DNA of 64,000 nt from Hofstenia miamia (Eukaryota; Xenacoelomorpha; Acoela): the NCBI GenBank assembly GCA_004352715.1, contig SCFE01000014.1, positions 921,141 through 985,140 of the forward strand, read 5' to 3'. Position numbers and translations under genes: made by a program. The notes below the pieces were generated by a model that saw only the letters and a list, made by a program, of their open reading frames with translations, did no database searches and was not told the origin of the DNA. Positions 11,320 through 23,500 of this stretch are shown one piece after another (position 1 is the stretch's first letter; each line of letters begins with the position of its first letter).

Positions 11320-12634
11320 CAGATGGTCTAGTGCGAATGGGACCAACAACTACCCTGAAATATTTTGTTTTTTTAAGGCAATCTGTGTGAGTCCAGTCGA
11401 GGCGGGCCATGTGTAAAGTCAGAGTTTGTCCCACAAAAACATGGCAAAGAGTCTGATTATCGACTAAAATACACACTATTATCTCCTTACTACTAAATTC
11501 CAATTTATATCTTATCAATGTTATGTGTTTAACAAAATACACTAAATTAAATGAACGTTCTCAAACATTTTTATGCTTAGATAAACATTATAATAGCTTT
11601 CACCACACAGCAAATAAGATATAGAATAGCAAATTCAGAAAAAAATTGTTCATATTCCATTTTAGTAGACAATGTATGCTTAGCGACAATAACATCCTAC
11701 ACTAATTCGAAAGTTTTATATAGCCCTAAAAAGTCACACGCGCGCACACACACACATTTATATTGTATATATTTTATGATTTTGTAATAACATGTAGTTT
11801 GTAGTTTATAGATTTGTATTTGTACATTGAACATTTTACCAATAAAGTTTGTTTGTCTCATATTTTAATAAAAACAACTTGATTAAACAATTGATGAATG
11901 CCACTTTCAAAACGTCTAATTAAATGGATTTTTTTTGCTTCTTTCAGACAATATTAATAGCATTTAGCTTACACACTATACAGACAAATGGCACAAATTT
12001 TTAATAACCTCTATTTATTCGTCATAATGGATTTACAATCCATTTTTGTAAATAATTGGAATAATAAACGTTCAATTAAATCAAAGAAGCAGTCTTTCTT
12101 GAAGTTAGATCAAAATATCAACATGTAGCATTATTTGCTTTGGGACATTTCTGACAAATGTTTTGTTAAATGAACATGATTTGTCTATTGTGAAAGTTCC
12201 CTTCCGTATTAGGCAGGGTAATTTCCTGTTTTGCAAACTCTATAATCAAGAATGTCTTATTGAATAAGTTTTGTGTCAATAGCTAACAATTACTGGAAGT
12301 CCAATCCAATAATATATATTTGATTAATTAGCCTACTAATAACACAGCCAACAATTTTCCAAAAATGTTTTGTTTATGTCGATATTTCTATCGTTTATGG
12401 TCAATTTGACCCTGAAAAATCAAATCTGTGTTTAGTTTTATGTTTCAACCATTTTCTCTTAAATTACACGGTATTTAAAAAATTTGCTTTTTGCTGAGAC
12501 CTATATTCATTGAATTTAGGTCAATAGTTGCATGTGTATTGGAATATTGGTTTATACATCTGTGCCAGCTGATTAAGCATTAGCATATTTTTTAGTACTC
12601 ATATAGCATCAAGATTATAAGACTTCTTGATGCA
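11320..12634. repeat. 1315-bp duplicated segment, copy 2
   Basis: Second copy of 10004-11318, ending in the same TTCTTGATGCA. The sequence continues uninterrupted after 12634, so this contig carries the true right flank. The LINE remnant reappears at 11544-11861. Confidence 0.95.
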
Positions 12635-13250
12635 CACATCTATTGATTATACAGGTGTGAACATGTGCAATTAATCAAAATGTACATGTATATACATCAA
12701 ACATCCGCAGTGGACTATTTTCTATAGTATTCAGCACTCTTTTTATATTTTACATTAGGTATAGCATCTAAATTATTTAAAATATTTTTAGTCCTATTCA
12801 ATGACCACGGCCATGGTAGTAGTAGTTAACACCCGTAGAACCCCATATATGTTTTCTTTAAAATTAAAAATTTGTAGACACCTGCATTTCAAGCAAAAAA
12901 GAAGGGAAATTTATGTTAATTTTTTTTAAAAATTGATTCTTTTCCCACAAGAAATAATATTCCACTTCCCATCAGTAAATGCTTTTATGAGAATTTTGGA
13001 AAACTATTTGTTCTCTAAAATGCAAAATCAATTACTCCTGATGCGTTAAACATTGATCATTATGTTTTGAATAAATACTAAATTAATATTTCTCGTAATT
13101 GCAAAAGAATTATGTCATGAAATAAATTCAGTCCATTATCATTTGTATTATTCTTATTATCTCATTGTTTCTCATAAATTGACGATTCTGGCTGATCCTA
13201 GCAAAGCTGTCTTCTGTGCCACTGCTTCTCCTCACATTGGTTATATGAAC
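12635..13250. other. Gene-free DNA
   Basis: No coding motif, RNA gene or repeat with definable ends was seen. Confidence 0.45.
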
Positions 13251-13255
13251 TCTTC

Positions 13256-13303
13256 CAGGGCCTTCTAAATATATATATATATATGTATATTTAGAAGGCC
13301 CTG
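13256..13303. repeat. Inverted repeat with (AT)n loop
   Basis: CAGGGCCTTCTAAATATA is followed by an AT-rich spacer and then its reverse complement, TATATTTAGAAGGCCCTG. The stem is perfect or nearly so over about 18 bp. The short direct repeat CTCTTCCA also flanks both arms (about 13250 and 13305). A minimal foldback element, a replication-slippage product or a small hairpin RNA are all possible. I see no evidence of transcription. Confidence 0.7.
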
Positions 13304-15205
13304 ACTCTTCCAAGTAAAATGTATAGTTCTTCGGTTATTGCACAAATTCCTCACACTACTAACGTGACTATCTCAACAATGCTAAACTTCTACAATCGCT
13401 CTATTTATTCGACCAACTCTTAATACTTTCCCAACTTTTTCTCTTTGTTTTCCACATTTCTTTACTCTCCTCTTGTATTCTGTCTAGTCATTTCTATATC
13501 TTACAAATAATTGTTGTTTTCTTTATCACTTCTAAGTATACGTACCCTTCCTTGACCTTTTCATTTTTGCGCCCACTGCTTGTCTTCAATCCCATTCCTT
13601 CCATACAATTTCTTCTGATCAATTTGAATGTTGCACTCTTACCTAGTCCTTACTCCGGATAACTGTCTAATTGCCTTCTTCAATATATCCACTGGCTTTT
13701 ACAATATCTTACTTGAACTAGCATACATATTCAAGTAACCCATATATTTCCACTGGTGATATTATCCATGTACTGATATTTCTCGAGTTCGATTTTTTTT
13801 TATATTAATATTTTTGTTGTATATATATATATATAAATACATATATATTATTTGTAAAATTGTTTCTTTATATAATGGCTTTAAGTTTGGTGTCTTTTGT
13901 TTATTAGTAAAATGCTTGAAAAATATTACATATTACCTATTACTTATCTCTGGCATGAAAACTAGGACTAATGTATATTTTATTAGGGATGTACGTGAGT
14001 TGGGTGATGTTGTACGTTGGGCTTAAACTTAGGTCTAACGCGAAAGTATTTTTGTTGGTAGGGTAGACATATTTTGTATACGGACTATGCAAAAATGCTA
14101 AAATAGATTTTAATTTCCCATTTGAAATGTAGGCGTGTTAAGCCACTGGATGATCTTAAATTGTCATATGATTCTTTAAAGGCACAAACCTCTCTCTCTG
14201 TCGCAAAAATTTTCACAAAACCTATTCAGAAATTTTAATTCCTAGGAATATTGACATATTTATTGATTCATACGCTTCCATTCATTGTTCAAAATTTTAA
14301 ATTGTGTTATAGAATTAAAATCTTTTGAAACAATTCGAAACCCAATTAATTAAGAGCAAAATCAAGAAGGAAATAAAAATGAAAATTAAAATTATTAAAT
14401 CTGGATTTACTTTTTCAAAAAAATTTTCTGTGCATTCCCAGTTTAAAATTGCTAGCATTTTCTAAATCTACTTTGAACATGTGACCAGTTTGTCCACATT
14501 TCTGAGCAATTTGCTAATAAGAAATTTGGAAATCATTAGATTTGGATGCCTTTATGGGGAAATGTAAAAATTTGTTATAAGAATTATCGTTGTGTTTGAA
14601 GTCATCAAAATATTAAATTTTTATCAATATAAAATCGGATTTTTTTAGTTGGGAAAATGATTGCTATAGTATTTCGGGTTTATGTATTCGGTTGACCATG
14701 TTTTATAATGGGTGAAAAAGCAGGACGGTTAGAAGCGTATGCGTTACACGGATACATAGGCGTGTCCATTGACATTGTGCATGTAGAAACTATTCTTCAG
14801 CGTAATCACAAAAAACAATTTTGTGTAACTCAAAATCTACTACTTGGAATACTTTAACTGTTAATAATATTTTACAAAAAGCGTAAGTCTATCAATGTAA
14901 TTTTGGCATAGTAAAATATTTTTTTCCTAGCATATACTGCCCTAGAAAATTGCTTAATATTATTAAGCGCCATTTTTCAAATTTTCATTATACTTAGAGC
15001 CAGCCATCAATTAGTATGAAGAAAGTAGTCTTCTTAGCAAGCCTATATTTTTTTATATCTAAATATTGTAAATAATAATAAACAGAAAATTTTGAATAAA
15101 TCTGATTCAAAATACGTTTCTGCACATTACGCTTAAAATTGGCGCTAAATTAGTACTTTTTACTTAGCGCCAGATATACGCGTCATCAAATAATTTAGTG
15201 GCAAG
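13304..15205. other. Gene-free DNA, presumably 3' of a GPCR exon
   Basis: No recognisable exon. The minus-strand GPCR exon at 15640-15848 should continue toward lower coordinates, so downstream exons may lie here or further left, but no transmembrane-coding stretch could be recognised. A short (TA)n is present at about 13820-13850. Confidence 0.4.
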
Positions 15206-15408
15206 TATATATATATAACTATATATATATANNNNNNNNNNNNNNNNNNNNNNNNNNNNNNNNNNNNNNNNNNNNNNNNNNNNNNNNNNNNNNNNNNNNN
15301 NNNNNNNNNNNNNNNNNNNNNNNNNNNNNNNNNNNNNNNNNNNNNNNNNNNNNNNNNNNNNNNNNNNNNNNNNNNNNNNNTATATATATATATATATATA
15401 TATATATT
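15206..15408. repeat. (TA)n microsatellite with a 149-N gap
   Basis: TA repeat on both sides of an N gap (15232-15380). It lies in the presumed intron after the GPCR first exon. Confidence 0.9.
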
Positions 15409-15639
15409 GAAATCAAATTTAGTCAAAATTCACCTCACTTAATTACTGAGTTGTCTCATGTATAAAAGAACCATAGTAGCTCATGAAAATGAACGTTGAC
15501 ATATATTTGAATATGCTTTGCATTAGAAATATATTTAAATATAGTATTTTTTTAAGATAAAATGTAAAATTTACACAAATGAAAAATTTCATTAAAAGTA
15601 ATTGCGAATTTCTTGTATTTGTATTAAAAAACAGCTCAC

Positions 15640-15848
15640 CTATCAATCACCACAGTTAAAAGAATCATCCCATTGCCAAAAACACCAATAAGAAAGATTA
15701 ATGCAAAGGATGTGATTGCGAAGATGTTTTGCTGAAATACAGGATGAAGTGATTTATGAAATGAATAATTATTAATGAACATTTCGTAGTCTTCATTACT
15801 GAGACTGTCCAAGAAGTCATAACTTATTGTGTCACGTTCGATGTACAT
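15640..15848 (-). CDS. GPCR first coding exon (partial gene)
   Basis: Minus-strand open frame encoding an extracellular N-terminus and the first transmembrane helix of a seven-helix receptor. The start is the ATG at 15848; an upstream in-frame TTG at 15854 is not needed. Residues 1-45 are acidic and rich in Tyr and Asp, with an N-glycosylation site (NYS). Residues 46-68 read FALIFLIGVFGNGMILLTVV, a good TM1 with the Gly-Asn pair (N1.50) of rhodopsin-type receptors. After ATTGATAG the sequence continues GTGAGC, a good splice donor, so the exon ends in phase 2 after TM1. Remaining exons are expected at lower coordinates but were not found. The ligand is unknown; acidic Tyr-rich N-termini occur in peptide and chemokine-type receptors. 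Confidence 0.65.
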
Positions 15849-15859
15849 TTGCAAATATT

Positions 15860-16740
15860 TTGATCAAATTCTGCTGTCTAAAGTTAATTAGTCGCAAGAT
15901 GGCCATCTAAGCTTTCGGGATTGACCAATTGTAAATCAAAGTAATTCAATAAGAAACATTTTTCAAAGAGCTTGGTAGAAATGCATGCGCATTTATTTTC
16001 TGTAAAAAATCTGGTGTAGCATCAGAAGCTGTCAACTGTAGCTTACTATTTGCTAATGAAATTTCGTCTGTAAATTTTTTATTTGAAAAGTAAATTTGAG
16101 TGTAAGCAAGTAATCTGTGCGTCTAAGAGGATTAATTCCCAGAAAAAATCAAAAGGTATTTTTAATGCAAAATATACTTAGAACTAAATCCACTAATCAT
16201 TTCCATTTTATTGGGTTCAAAGGCCCATTCATCTCGATTTTATAAAATATGTTGATAAAATCAAATCGAAGGGGTCTGGGGCACCACTACAAAATTTATT
16301 TGGACTTTTTGCCAAAATGTTGGATTACAGACTGCATTATTTGCTAAATTTTCCAAAATCTACAACAATTTTTTAAATTGTGATTTTAACCAACTACAAT
16401 TATGGAAAAATAGTGAAATCCAAATATATATTATTACGAATAATGGTTAAATATGTTTCAAATAAACATGAAAGCTCAATCCATCAAGTGGACTACCCAT
16501 AGAAAATTAACGCATTGTTTTCCACGTGTCTGAAATTTTATAGATATGACGTGTACTAACATTTTTCTTTTTCTTCCTCTAAAATATCTAAGAAGTCCTT
16601 CATCAAATTTCTAATTTTTAGAAGTTATAAAACATAGTGAAACGGCTTAAACAAGAGATACTGGTAAAGTTATCTGTTTTTATTGATATATCTTTGGAAT
16701 ATCTAACAAGTCACATGCTACAAGAGCAATGTCAACTTTA
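15860..16740. other. Gene-free DNA
   Basis: Upstream flank of the GPCR exon. No motif I can assign, and no clear core promoter elements by eye. Confidence 0.4.
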
Positions 16741-16746
16741 GTACTA

Positions 16747-18130
16747 CAGTGCATCCTCGATTATCTGGCCCGCACTGAGTGAGCTACTACGCAAAATGGG
16801 CCAGATAATTCGAAAAGGCCGAATACCAGTGCTGTCGTGCTAAAATTTTAACAAGAGGGCTCCTACAGAGATAAGCCATCTAGTATGTGGGTACAGATAC
16901 GGCAGGTTAGTTAGCAAGACTTAATTTTTTGATTCTGTAAATTGTAATTATATTATTCTTATAAAAGTATGTTGAAAATTCATTCATAGTCATGCTGTTA
17001 GCATTTGTGGGCTTGCTATTAAGTCTGTGTGAGCAGATATTGTCATGCATCCACATCTACATGAGCAGAAATAGCTAAAGAAGTTGATGATCGCATTTGC
17101 TTTAAAGTTTCTGACACCTGCACATTAAGTGTTGTGAGAATTATTTTCAAAAATCAAACTTTCCAAAGAAAATCAGTAAAAATGGTTCAGTTTTTCAATC
17201 ACGTTCACAAATAATTGTGTCAATATCTCACGCTTTTCAAATTTCCTAATAGATTTGGAGAAAATTGCTTGAGAATTTGGATAAACGGTTGATACTTTTA
17301 AATCTGCATCAGTTTGTTTAAAGTTAAGGAAAGTTGAAATTCCTCATCCATCGTTTAAATGCATGTAAACTTCTTTTGGTGTTAATGTTACCTACAGGCT
17401 TGCCTTAAAATTTTTTTGATATTTATTTGAATTAACATTTGGATTTAGCTTTTGATCCTTATATGCTTTGGGGGCTATGCACCAAATAATTTTTAACAAG
17501 GGAGGCTCGCCCCCCCCCCTCCACTACACCACNNNNNNNNNNNNNNNNNNNNNNNNNNNNNNNNNNNNNNNNNNNNNNNNNNNNNNNNNNNNNNNNNNNN
17601 NNNNNNNNNNNNNNNNNNNNNNNNNNNNNNNNNNNNNNNNNNNNNNNNNNNNNNNNNNNNNNNNNNNNNNNNNNNNNNNNNNNNNNNNNNNNNNNNNNNN
17701 NNNNNNNNNNNNNNNNNNNNNNNNNNNNNNNNNNNNNNNNNNNNNNNNNNNNNNNNNNNCCCCCCCCCCCCCCTCCACTACACCACTGCCAAATACCACA
17801 TATTGTAGATATCTATGAAATCTAGCTCTTGATGATACAAAAATATTAAAGGTTTATAAATATAAAATGGCACAAATTGCCCCAATTCAGTTTTTCGCCG
17901 CATTATTTACCGATAGTTCTCGCCGTGACAACATCGCGCGTCAGCGCAAAAACAATACATGTACAAGTAAAGCTTTGTAAAATCAGATACATTTTGCCAT
18001 GGAATTTATTGATTTTAGAGACGCACTCTTGATAGCAAAAATGAATGGAAGCATTGCGGAAAAAAGGCATAGCAGCCGGATAATCGAAAAACGGATAATA
18101 GAGAAACGGAAAACCAAGGATTCACAGCAT
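16747..18130. mobile_element. Possible pogo/Tigger-like DNA element
   Basis: At 16750 the sequence after a TA reads CAGTGCATCCTCGATTATCT. At 18075-18130, on the opposite strand, CTGTGAATCCTTGGTTTTCC and CGATTATCCG occur. CAGTG..TCC.CGATTATC resembles the termini of pogo/Tigger-type Tc1/mariner elements. The two ends match only roughly and no transposase was recognised between them. A C-run and a 227-N gap lie inside. The 96-codon frame at 17999-18289 looks incidental. The exact borders are uncertain. Confidence 0.35.
17506..17786. repeat. C-run with a 227-N gap and repeated flank
   Basis: A poly-C run followed by TCCACTACACCAC precedes the N gap (17533-17759), and another poly-C run followed by the same TCCACTACACCAC follows it. 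Identical text on both sides indicates either an unresolved tandem repeat or an assembly duplication with the gap size guessed. Confidence 0.85.
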
Positions 18131-18229
18131 ATGACATTCAGACTATGGTACTTTTTCTTTGAAGAGGCAATTTTGGTAACATCGTCATTTCACATGGTAA
18201 TTTGCATCGCTTTTAATATGCTGCATTAC

Positions 18230-19958
18230 CAGGGGCGTAGCCAAGAGGGGACACCGTATCACTGCCCCCCCTCAAATATAATTTTCTGACATCTTCATTT
18301 AAAAATACTTACACTTATATTCAATGTCAGACCTAATGTTGATAGATCAAATCATGTTTTTTCAAAATGATTGCCATTATGCTAAAAACAGTTTGAAATA
18401 TTAATAGAATATGAAATATTATTGTCTGTTTTGCCAATAGATTCAAATTACAAGAAAACAATCTGTGCTATTAGGCTTTCAGCGTAATTTTATACACGAT
18501 TCAATTAATTGAAAGGAAAAATTATTAACTAGTAAATAAATGTGTACGCTACACTTCCGATTTTGCACAAATTTTGTCCTCAGCATATCACATAAGAACA
18601 AATAAAGAAAAAAATCCCCAGTATAGTACAGGATAATTCTGGCCGTTTGACACAAATTAACACTATAGCGGCGCCTTTATATACATTTCCACATAAGACA
18701 AGTTACTAAAATAATAACTAAAGGTCGTTTGCGCGATATAGCTTTGATTGGGAGATGTCTTCAGACATGTTTTTTTATATCTGGTAACAGAAAATTGGAA
18801 TTACTGAGAAATTTGAAGGATCAGAAAAGCTTGATGATGGGACAACCATATTTGGAAGGAGTTTGGATGAGTTAGCGAGAATTGGCTGTCATTGTTGGAG
18901 TTCAATCACTCCAATTGAGCCACGGAAAACATAGGTGTTCTAGTGAGCCTTATAATACAGATTGTATAGGTTAGTATTATTCTAAAATTTAATATGAAAT
19001 ATTTTTCAGTGAAAGACACTTTGTCGACATTTTCAATTTTAAGCTAATTTATGAGACTTAAATCTCACATACTTCCATGAAAATTAGATTAACACCTAAT
19101 CCTGGTTTGCTTACTCACCTAATCATAGTTGAATTATTTGTAAGTATTGTACGCTTTTTGCGCCAATTTCTATTGGAGTTTAGAAGAATCGCCAGAAACC
19201 AAAGAAACTTGTTGCTGAACTCTTGTGTTCTGTTCTTACAATAATCACACTGGTAAATATGGTAATTTATATGAACAGTATTGAACTTTATATCAATCAC
19301 CAGTAATTTTTTGTGGTTTTACAAGCCATTCGCTCTTATTAATATGATTTTTTCTTTCCTAGCTTTGGCATTGAGTTGCAGGAAAACTGGACCCTAATAT
19401 TAACATTAATAACATAGATAGTACCTCTGCAAACTTTCAAGCTATTGGCAATATATTCTTTGAAGATATTGAACTTGTAACTTGTAATCAGCATTTATGG
19501 AGGACTATAAAATACTCCACTAAATGATTTTTTGCGTGAAGTTTAAACTCTGGAAAAAAATAATATAGTTTTTATTCTGAGATAATGTGATAGGCCGATG
19601 GGGGATATTTTTCAATTTTTATTAACTATGCTCGTAACTCTGCCAGTAATGTGCATAATGTGGTCTTTGAAGGAAGGCCTGTAAATTCGGATTTAATGAC
19701 AACAATGAGGAATGAACGCTTGCTTATTTTACCTCAAAATGACACTAAAATAAATTCTAAAACTGTGGATTCGGAATTTTCTCAGTAATCTAAGAAATCT
19801 GTAAATGTTAGTTTTTCCATTATTCATGTAGTATCACCTAAGAAGAACTCAAATCATTAGTACTAATATTGAATAATAAACGTGCTTAATTTCCGAATAT
19901 GTTTAACTAAAAAAATTAGCAGTGCCCACACTTGAATATTTGGCTCGCTACGCCACTG
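18230..19958. mobile_element. Non-autonomous hAT element (1.7 kb)
   Basis: Left end CAGGGGCGTAGCCAAGAGGG; the reverse complement of the right end is CAGTGGCGTAGCGAGCCA. Both carry the CAGNGGCGTAGC motif of hAT termini. The flanking octamers are TGCATTAC (18222-18229) and TACAGTAC (19959-19966), six of eight identical, as expected for an old 8-bp hAT target duplication. No transposase-like frame was found inside, so it was probably mobilised by an autonomous relative. Confidence 0.75.
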
Positions 19959-19966
19959 TACAGTAC

Positions 19967-20540
19967 AGTAATCTGTTTTATTTGTGTTAATAAACTCATA
20001 TTTATATGTTTTTACAAAAGTTAAAATGTTTAACAAAGACTTAAATAATATTCTAAGTAGTCTTCAAAAACCAAAAATCAAAAAAGGTGTTTGAAATACT
20101 GCTTTTACCACCAAATTTATAGACAAAAGAACTCTGATATCATTAATAACAAATGTTCGATGTTGTTACACCTGTGCAGAATAACCTGTTCACTTTCTAA
20201 GTTGTGTTCATTATCACGCTATGCATTCTTGCTTTACTATATTTTTGTAGGTCAACACCATACAAATAATGGTCTACATAGTTTTAAGTTCTTGTTTTTA
20301 ATGAGAGTGTATCTTTATCTGTAAGTTGCTCTTAAAAATAAAATTAAATGCGTATTTGATGCATGTAAGTGTTCATTTCAATGATCAATTGCACGCCAGA
20401 GTTGACATGGTGTATGTGTAATAATGAGTATTTCCAATATTTACAGAAAGATATTATTCATAAATTAATGTCTTTGAAATATTTTGTCAATTTATACAAA
20501 AAATTGAATGAGGTTAACAAAATTTTGACAGGACTTAGAT
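19967..20540. other. Gene-free DNA
   Basis: No recognisable feature. A 77-codon frame at 20091-20324 has no family motifs. Confidence 0.4.
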
Positions 20541-20555
20541 AAAATCTGTTGTTTC

Positions 20556-20650
20556 AGGCTTCCTGATGAGGGAGTGATCAGTGGCAGTGAGCCTTATATC
20601 TTTAGGTTTGAATCTCATGATTGAGAAAAACGGCTTTGAGATTGCGATTC
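20556..20650 (+). repeat. Possible tRNA-derived SINE remnant
   Basis: GAGTGATCAGTGGCAGTGAG resembles a polymerase III A box and, about 35 bp later, GGTTTGAATCTC resembles a B box. The spacing and order fit a tRNA-derived SINE head, but the stems of a tRNA cannot be folded convincingly, so it is not a tRNA gene. Confidence is low without copies to compare. Confidence 0.3.
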
Positions 20651-20659
20651 CTAACTTAA

Positions 20660-22420
20660 TTGATAATTATATATATAATCTTATTGTTTTTTCAAAAAAT
20701 GTTAGAATATGATAATAAAAAATATATAAAACCTCCTAATTAATGCCTTATTAAAAATACAATTCATTCATTTCATTGCTAAAAAGAAATGTTTCCTTCT
20801 TTAAAAAGAATTATTACATAATTTTTTTATTTTCCTGCTCTAATCTGCTCATTACAGGTATATATTCATTAAAATACTTTTCTGCTGCTCTTGGATTCAG
20901 TTGATGAACCAATCTGTGTAATAATATCATATATCTTTATTTATTATGTGGCTCATCCCCATTTATTATTAAACAATATTATTAGTAAATTTTATTTCCT
21001 ATTTATCTTTAATTTTTTAATTTTCTATTTTCTAAAAACATTTCAAAAATAAAAAATATAGGAAATGCTCATCAAAATTTTCAGACAATATTCACATGAG
21101 TTCATGAAATCAAAATTTTCTATTTATATTTTTGGCCAAAAACGACCAACAAGTAATCACAGTGCACTATTGTTTGTTAATGTGAGCTCCAATGCATAAA
21201 ATCTAAAATATTAAAAATTCAACTTATTTTCTATTATAACTTACAGGAAAGCTGTTTTCAAAAAATAAAGCTACATTGTGGTGCTCAGCCTTAATAAAGA
21301 TGCAATTTCAAGCTAAAATAATCCGCAGATAATAATAATTTTTGTGTTCAGTTAAAATATATTAAAGATACGCATACCAAATTTGTTTGTTTTAGTTTCG
21401 AAAGCAAAACCTTTATGAAATATAGCTTAAGAGTAAAATTACATCTAATATACAGGGGTCTGCGTCTTAGAAGATTAGTTAGAATTTTTTTAAGATGGTT
21501 GATTATACAAATCGTGATTGAATTACAATATAATAATTTGCATTGTTAAAGTTACGATCAATCAATGGGCAAAAATTGTCATTAGATTTAACTGTTTAGT
21601 TGGCTAGTCACAAAATGGAAACAATAAATTTGATCGGAAGCTGAAAGACGCGTGATTAGGCATTTCAAAAATGAGAGGCGTTTATCTCAAGTTCTTCGTC
21701 AATTATATATGTAAAATTTTCGAATACTTTATTCTGGATCATATTGCAACAATACTGTTCAAGAAACCTTCACACTCTTATAATTGTCATTGTGGTCACT
21801 TCTGTATTATAATAACCGTTTAAGTCATATTTCCCAATGAGGACGAATAGGTCGATTTCGATTTTGGGCTCTTGGTGAAGTTATATTTATTGTATTATAT
21901 GAAAATTTTGATTTTTTGAAATCTACAATTATTTGCTACAAATAAATCAAAACTTTAATTTTAGAGCATATTCTCAGACAACTTATATGCAAATGAAACC
22001 TAACAAAATTTGCAAGTCATAAATAGGATGGAGTGAAAAATTTTTATTTTTCAAAAAGAGGCATTCTAAAAAGTTACCCCTACTTCTAGCACACACTTTC
22101 TCATGTTTTCATGCAGTGCCATCGTAACTGTGTTGGGTCAGTGATGCAACAGAGCCTCTAGTCAACCCGGCCACCGGGTCTATGAGTCAATGATTTAAGT
22201 CGAGTCTCCGGGTCAATACTTTGAAAAAAGACTACAACCGGGTGACTGTGTGAGCAAATATTTCTATTCAAATTTAGTGATTTCCAATAATCTTTTTTCC
22301 AATTCAATATACTTAGTGCGTCCGATAAGTTCTAATTTTGTTTTCTCAATCTAACTAGAAAGATATTTCAAAAACAAAAAGTGTAGTACTATATTGCTTA
22401 TGTCTCCATTTAGTTAAAAG
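20660..22420. other. Gene-free DNA with a GC-richer patch
   Basis: No gene is seen. At 22160-22250 a more GC-rich patch holds the small hairpin ACCCGGCCACCGGGT and repeated CCGGGT motifs. It stands out from the AT-rich background and may be part of an old element. Confidence 0.4.
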
Positions 22421-22431
22421 AAGTCCTTCAA

Positions 22432-22515
22432 ATGGCGAGTGAGTTTCCAATTTTCTGTGAACACGTATTTCAAGAATGTTGTAGGAGACCTGCAGCTCGG
22501 CTTCTGGTAGCTCGT
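22432..22515 (+). CDS. Candidate short exon, unidentified
   Basis: An ATG-initiated frame begins ASEFPIFCEHVFQECCRRPA and is less AT-rich than its surroundings. A GTAAGG at 22514 could be a splice donor, making this a possible first exon; the frame otherwise stays open to 22617. I do not recognise the peptide, and no continuing exon was found. It may equally be a chance frame or transposon-derived. Confidence 0.2.
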
Positions 22516-23039
22516 AAGGAAAATAAAATAATTAATTTTATATTTGACTTCAAGTGGGTAAATAACCATGATTACACATCAAGTAATCATAGGAGCAAAG
22601 ATTTGACAAACTTCTGACTTATAGCGATTACAGAGAGTCTGCAGTGTGTCGTTGCAGTAGTATGTTCAGGCTAAATTTCATTTAATTTAGTGGAATCAAA
22701 ATGGAACCTTCACCAAAGTTTGCTAGCTGATGTGAAAATGGTTATTGAATAGTTAGTGGGGAATTTCAAAGTTGTTGTCTTGAGGATTAAAACACAACCA
22801 ATGCTAGTCTAGTAAATGTGTAATGACATATTCCCATTTTTTGGTATCTACATACGCATAAACCGTTGCTATTTCAAGTGCAAATTACATTTCTGCGTTA
22901 ATAATCATTTCAGCAATAAAAATGATTAATCAACTCTGAAGAACAAACTCAACGTGATTAGTAAGATGCATCTATAAAACATTATTCATCGCTGATTAAT
23001 ATTCTACCTGCATTGCCTTCATTGATTTGATCTAATCTA

Positions 23040-23500
23040 GTGATGAACAAAATTTGAACTTACTTGACGCACATAGTATTGACAAATTTTGAAATGACAT
23101 CATTGTTGAATACCTTAATTACTATTTTTATAATGCAAGCATGAAATCTCAATTATTGCAACCTGCTGCCTTTCCCACAGCAACAATTAAATCGCCACTT
23201 CAATCAGATTTTTTAGGTCTACGTCTCACAATTTCGTTCGATCTTTCTAGATTGGATAACACCCAGCACCCAACCAGTTTTACTCTGCATTGATAATGAG
23301 AATCTCCAAGATAAAAAACAAAGGCAGCAGCATTGCTAGCACTGTCAAAAATCGACAAAAAATTATATTATCCTGGATCATCACCACAATCTGAGGAAAT
23401 TTTTCAGCTGCAGGGAAAATTAGTCGGAATATAGGGCCAGAGCTCTTCCAGACACGTTCGAATCACAAAACGTAGTCTGCATGGCTATGAAGAAAAGAAT
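23040..23500 (+). pseudogene. Decayed hAT transposase C-terminus
   Basis: A frame near 23362-23430 encodes LYYPGSSPQSEEIFQLQGKL, followed by a stop. This resembles the hAT C-terminal dimerisation region, whose core is P.SS..SERvFs.aG. Upstream, 23050-23280 gives only weak coding-like peptides before further stops. The reading is interrupted by several stops and at least one frameshift, so it is a relic. No terminal repeats were assigned to it. Confidence 0.45.

Noticed and set aside
10004-12634. Biological tandem duplication of a 1.3-kb locus
   Set aside because: The single N exactly at the junction and near-identity point to an assembly overlap; reported as such.
20556-20650. A functional tRNA gene
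   Set aside because: A- and B-box-like words are present but acceptor and anticodon stems do not form; kept only as a possible SINE.
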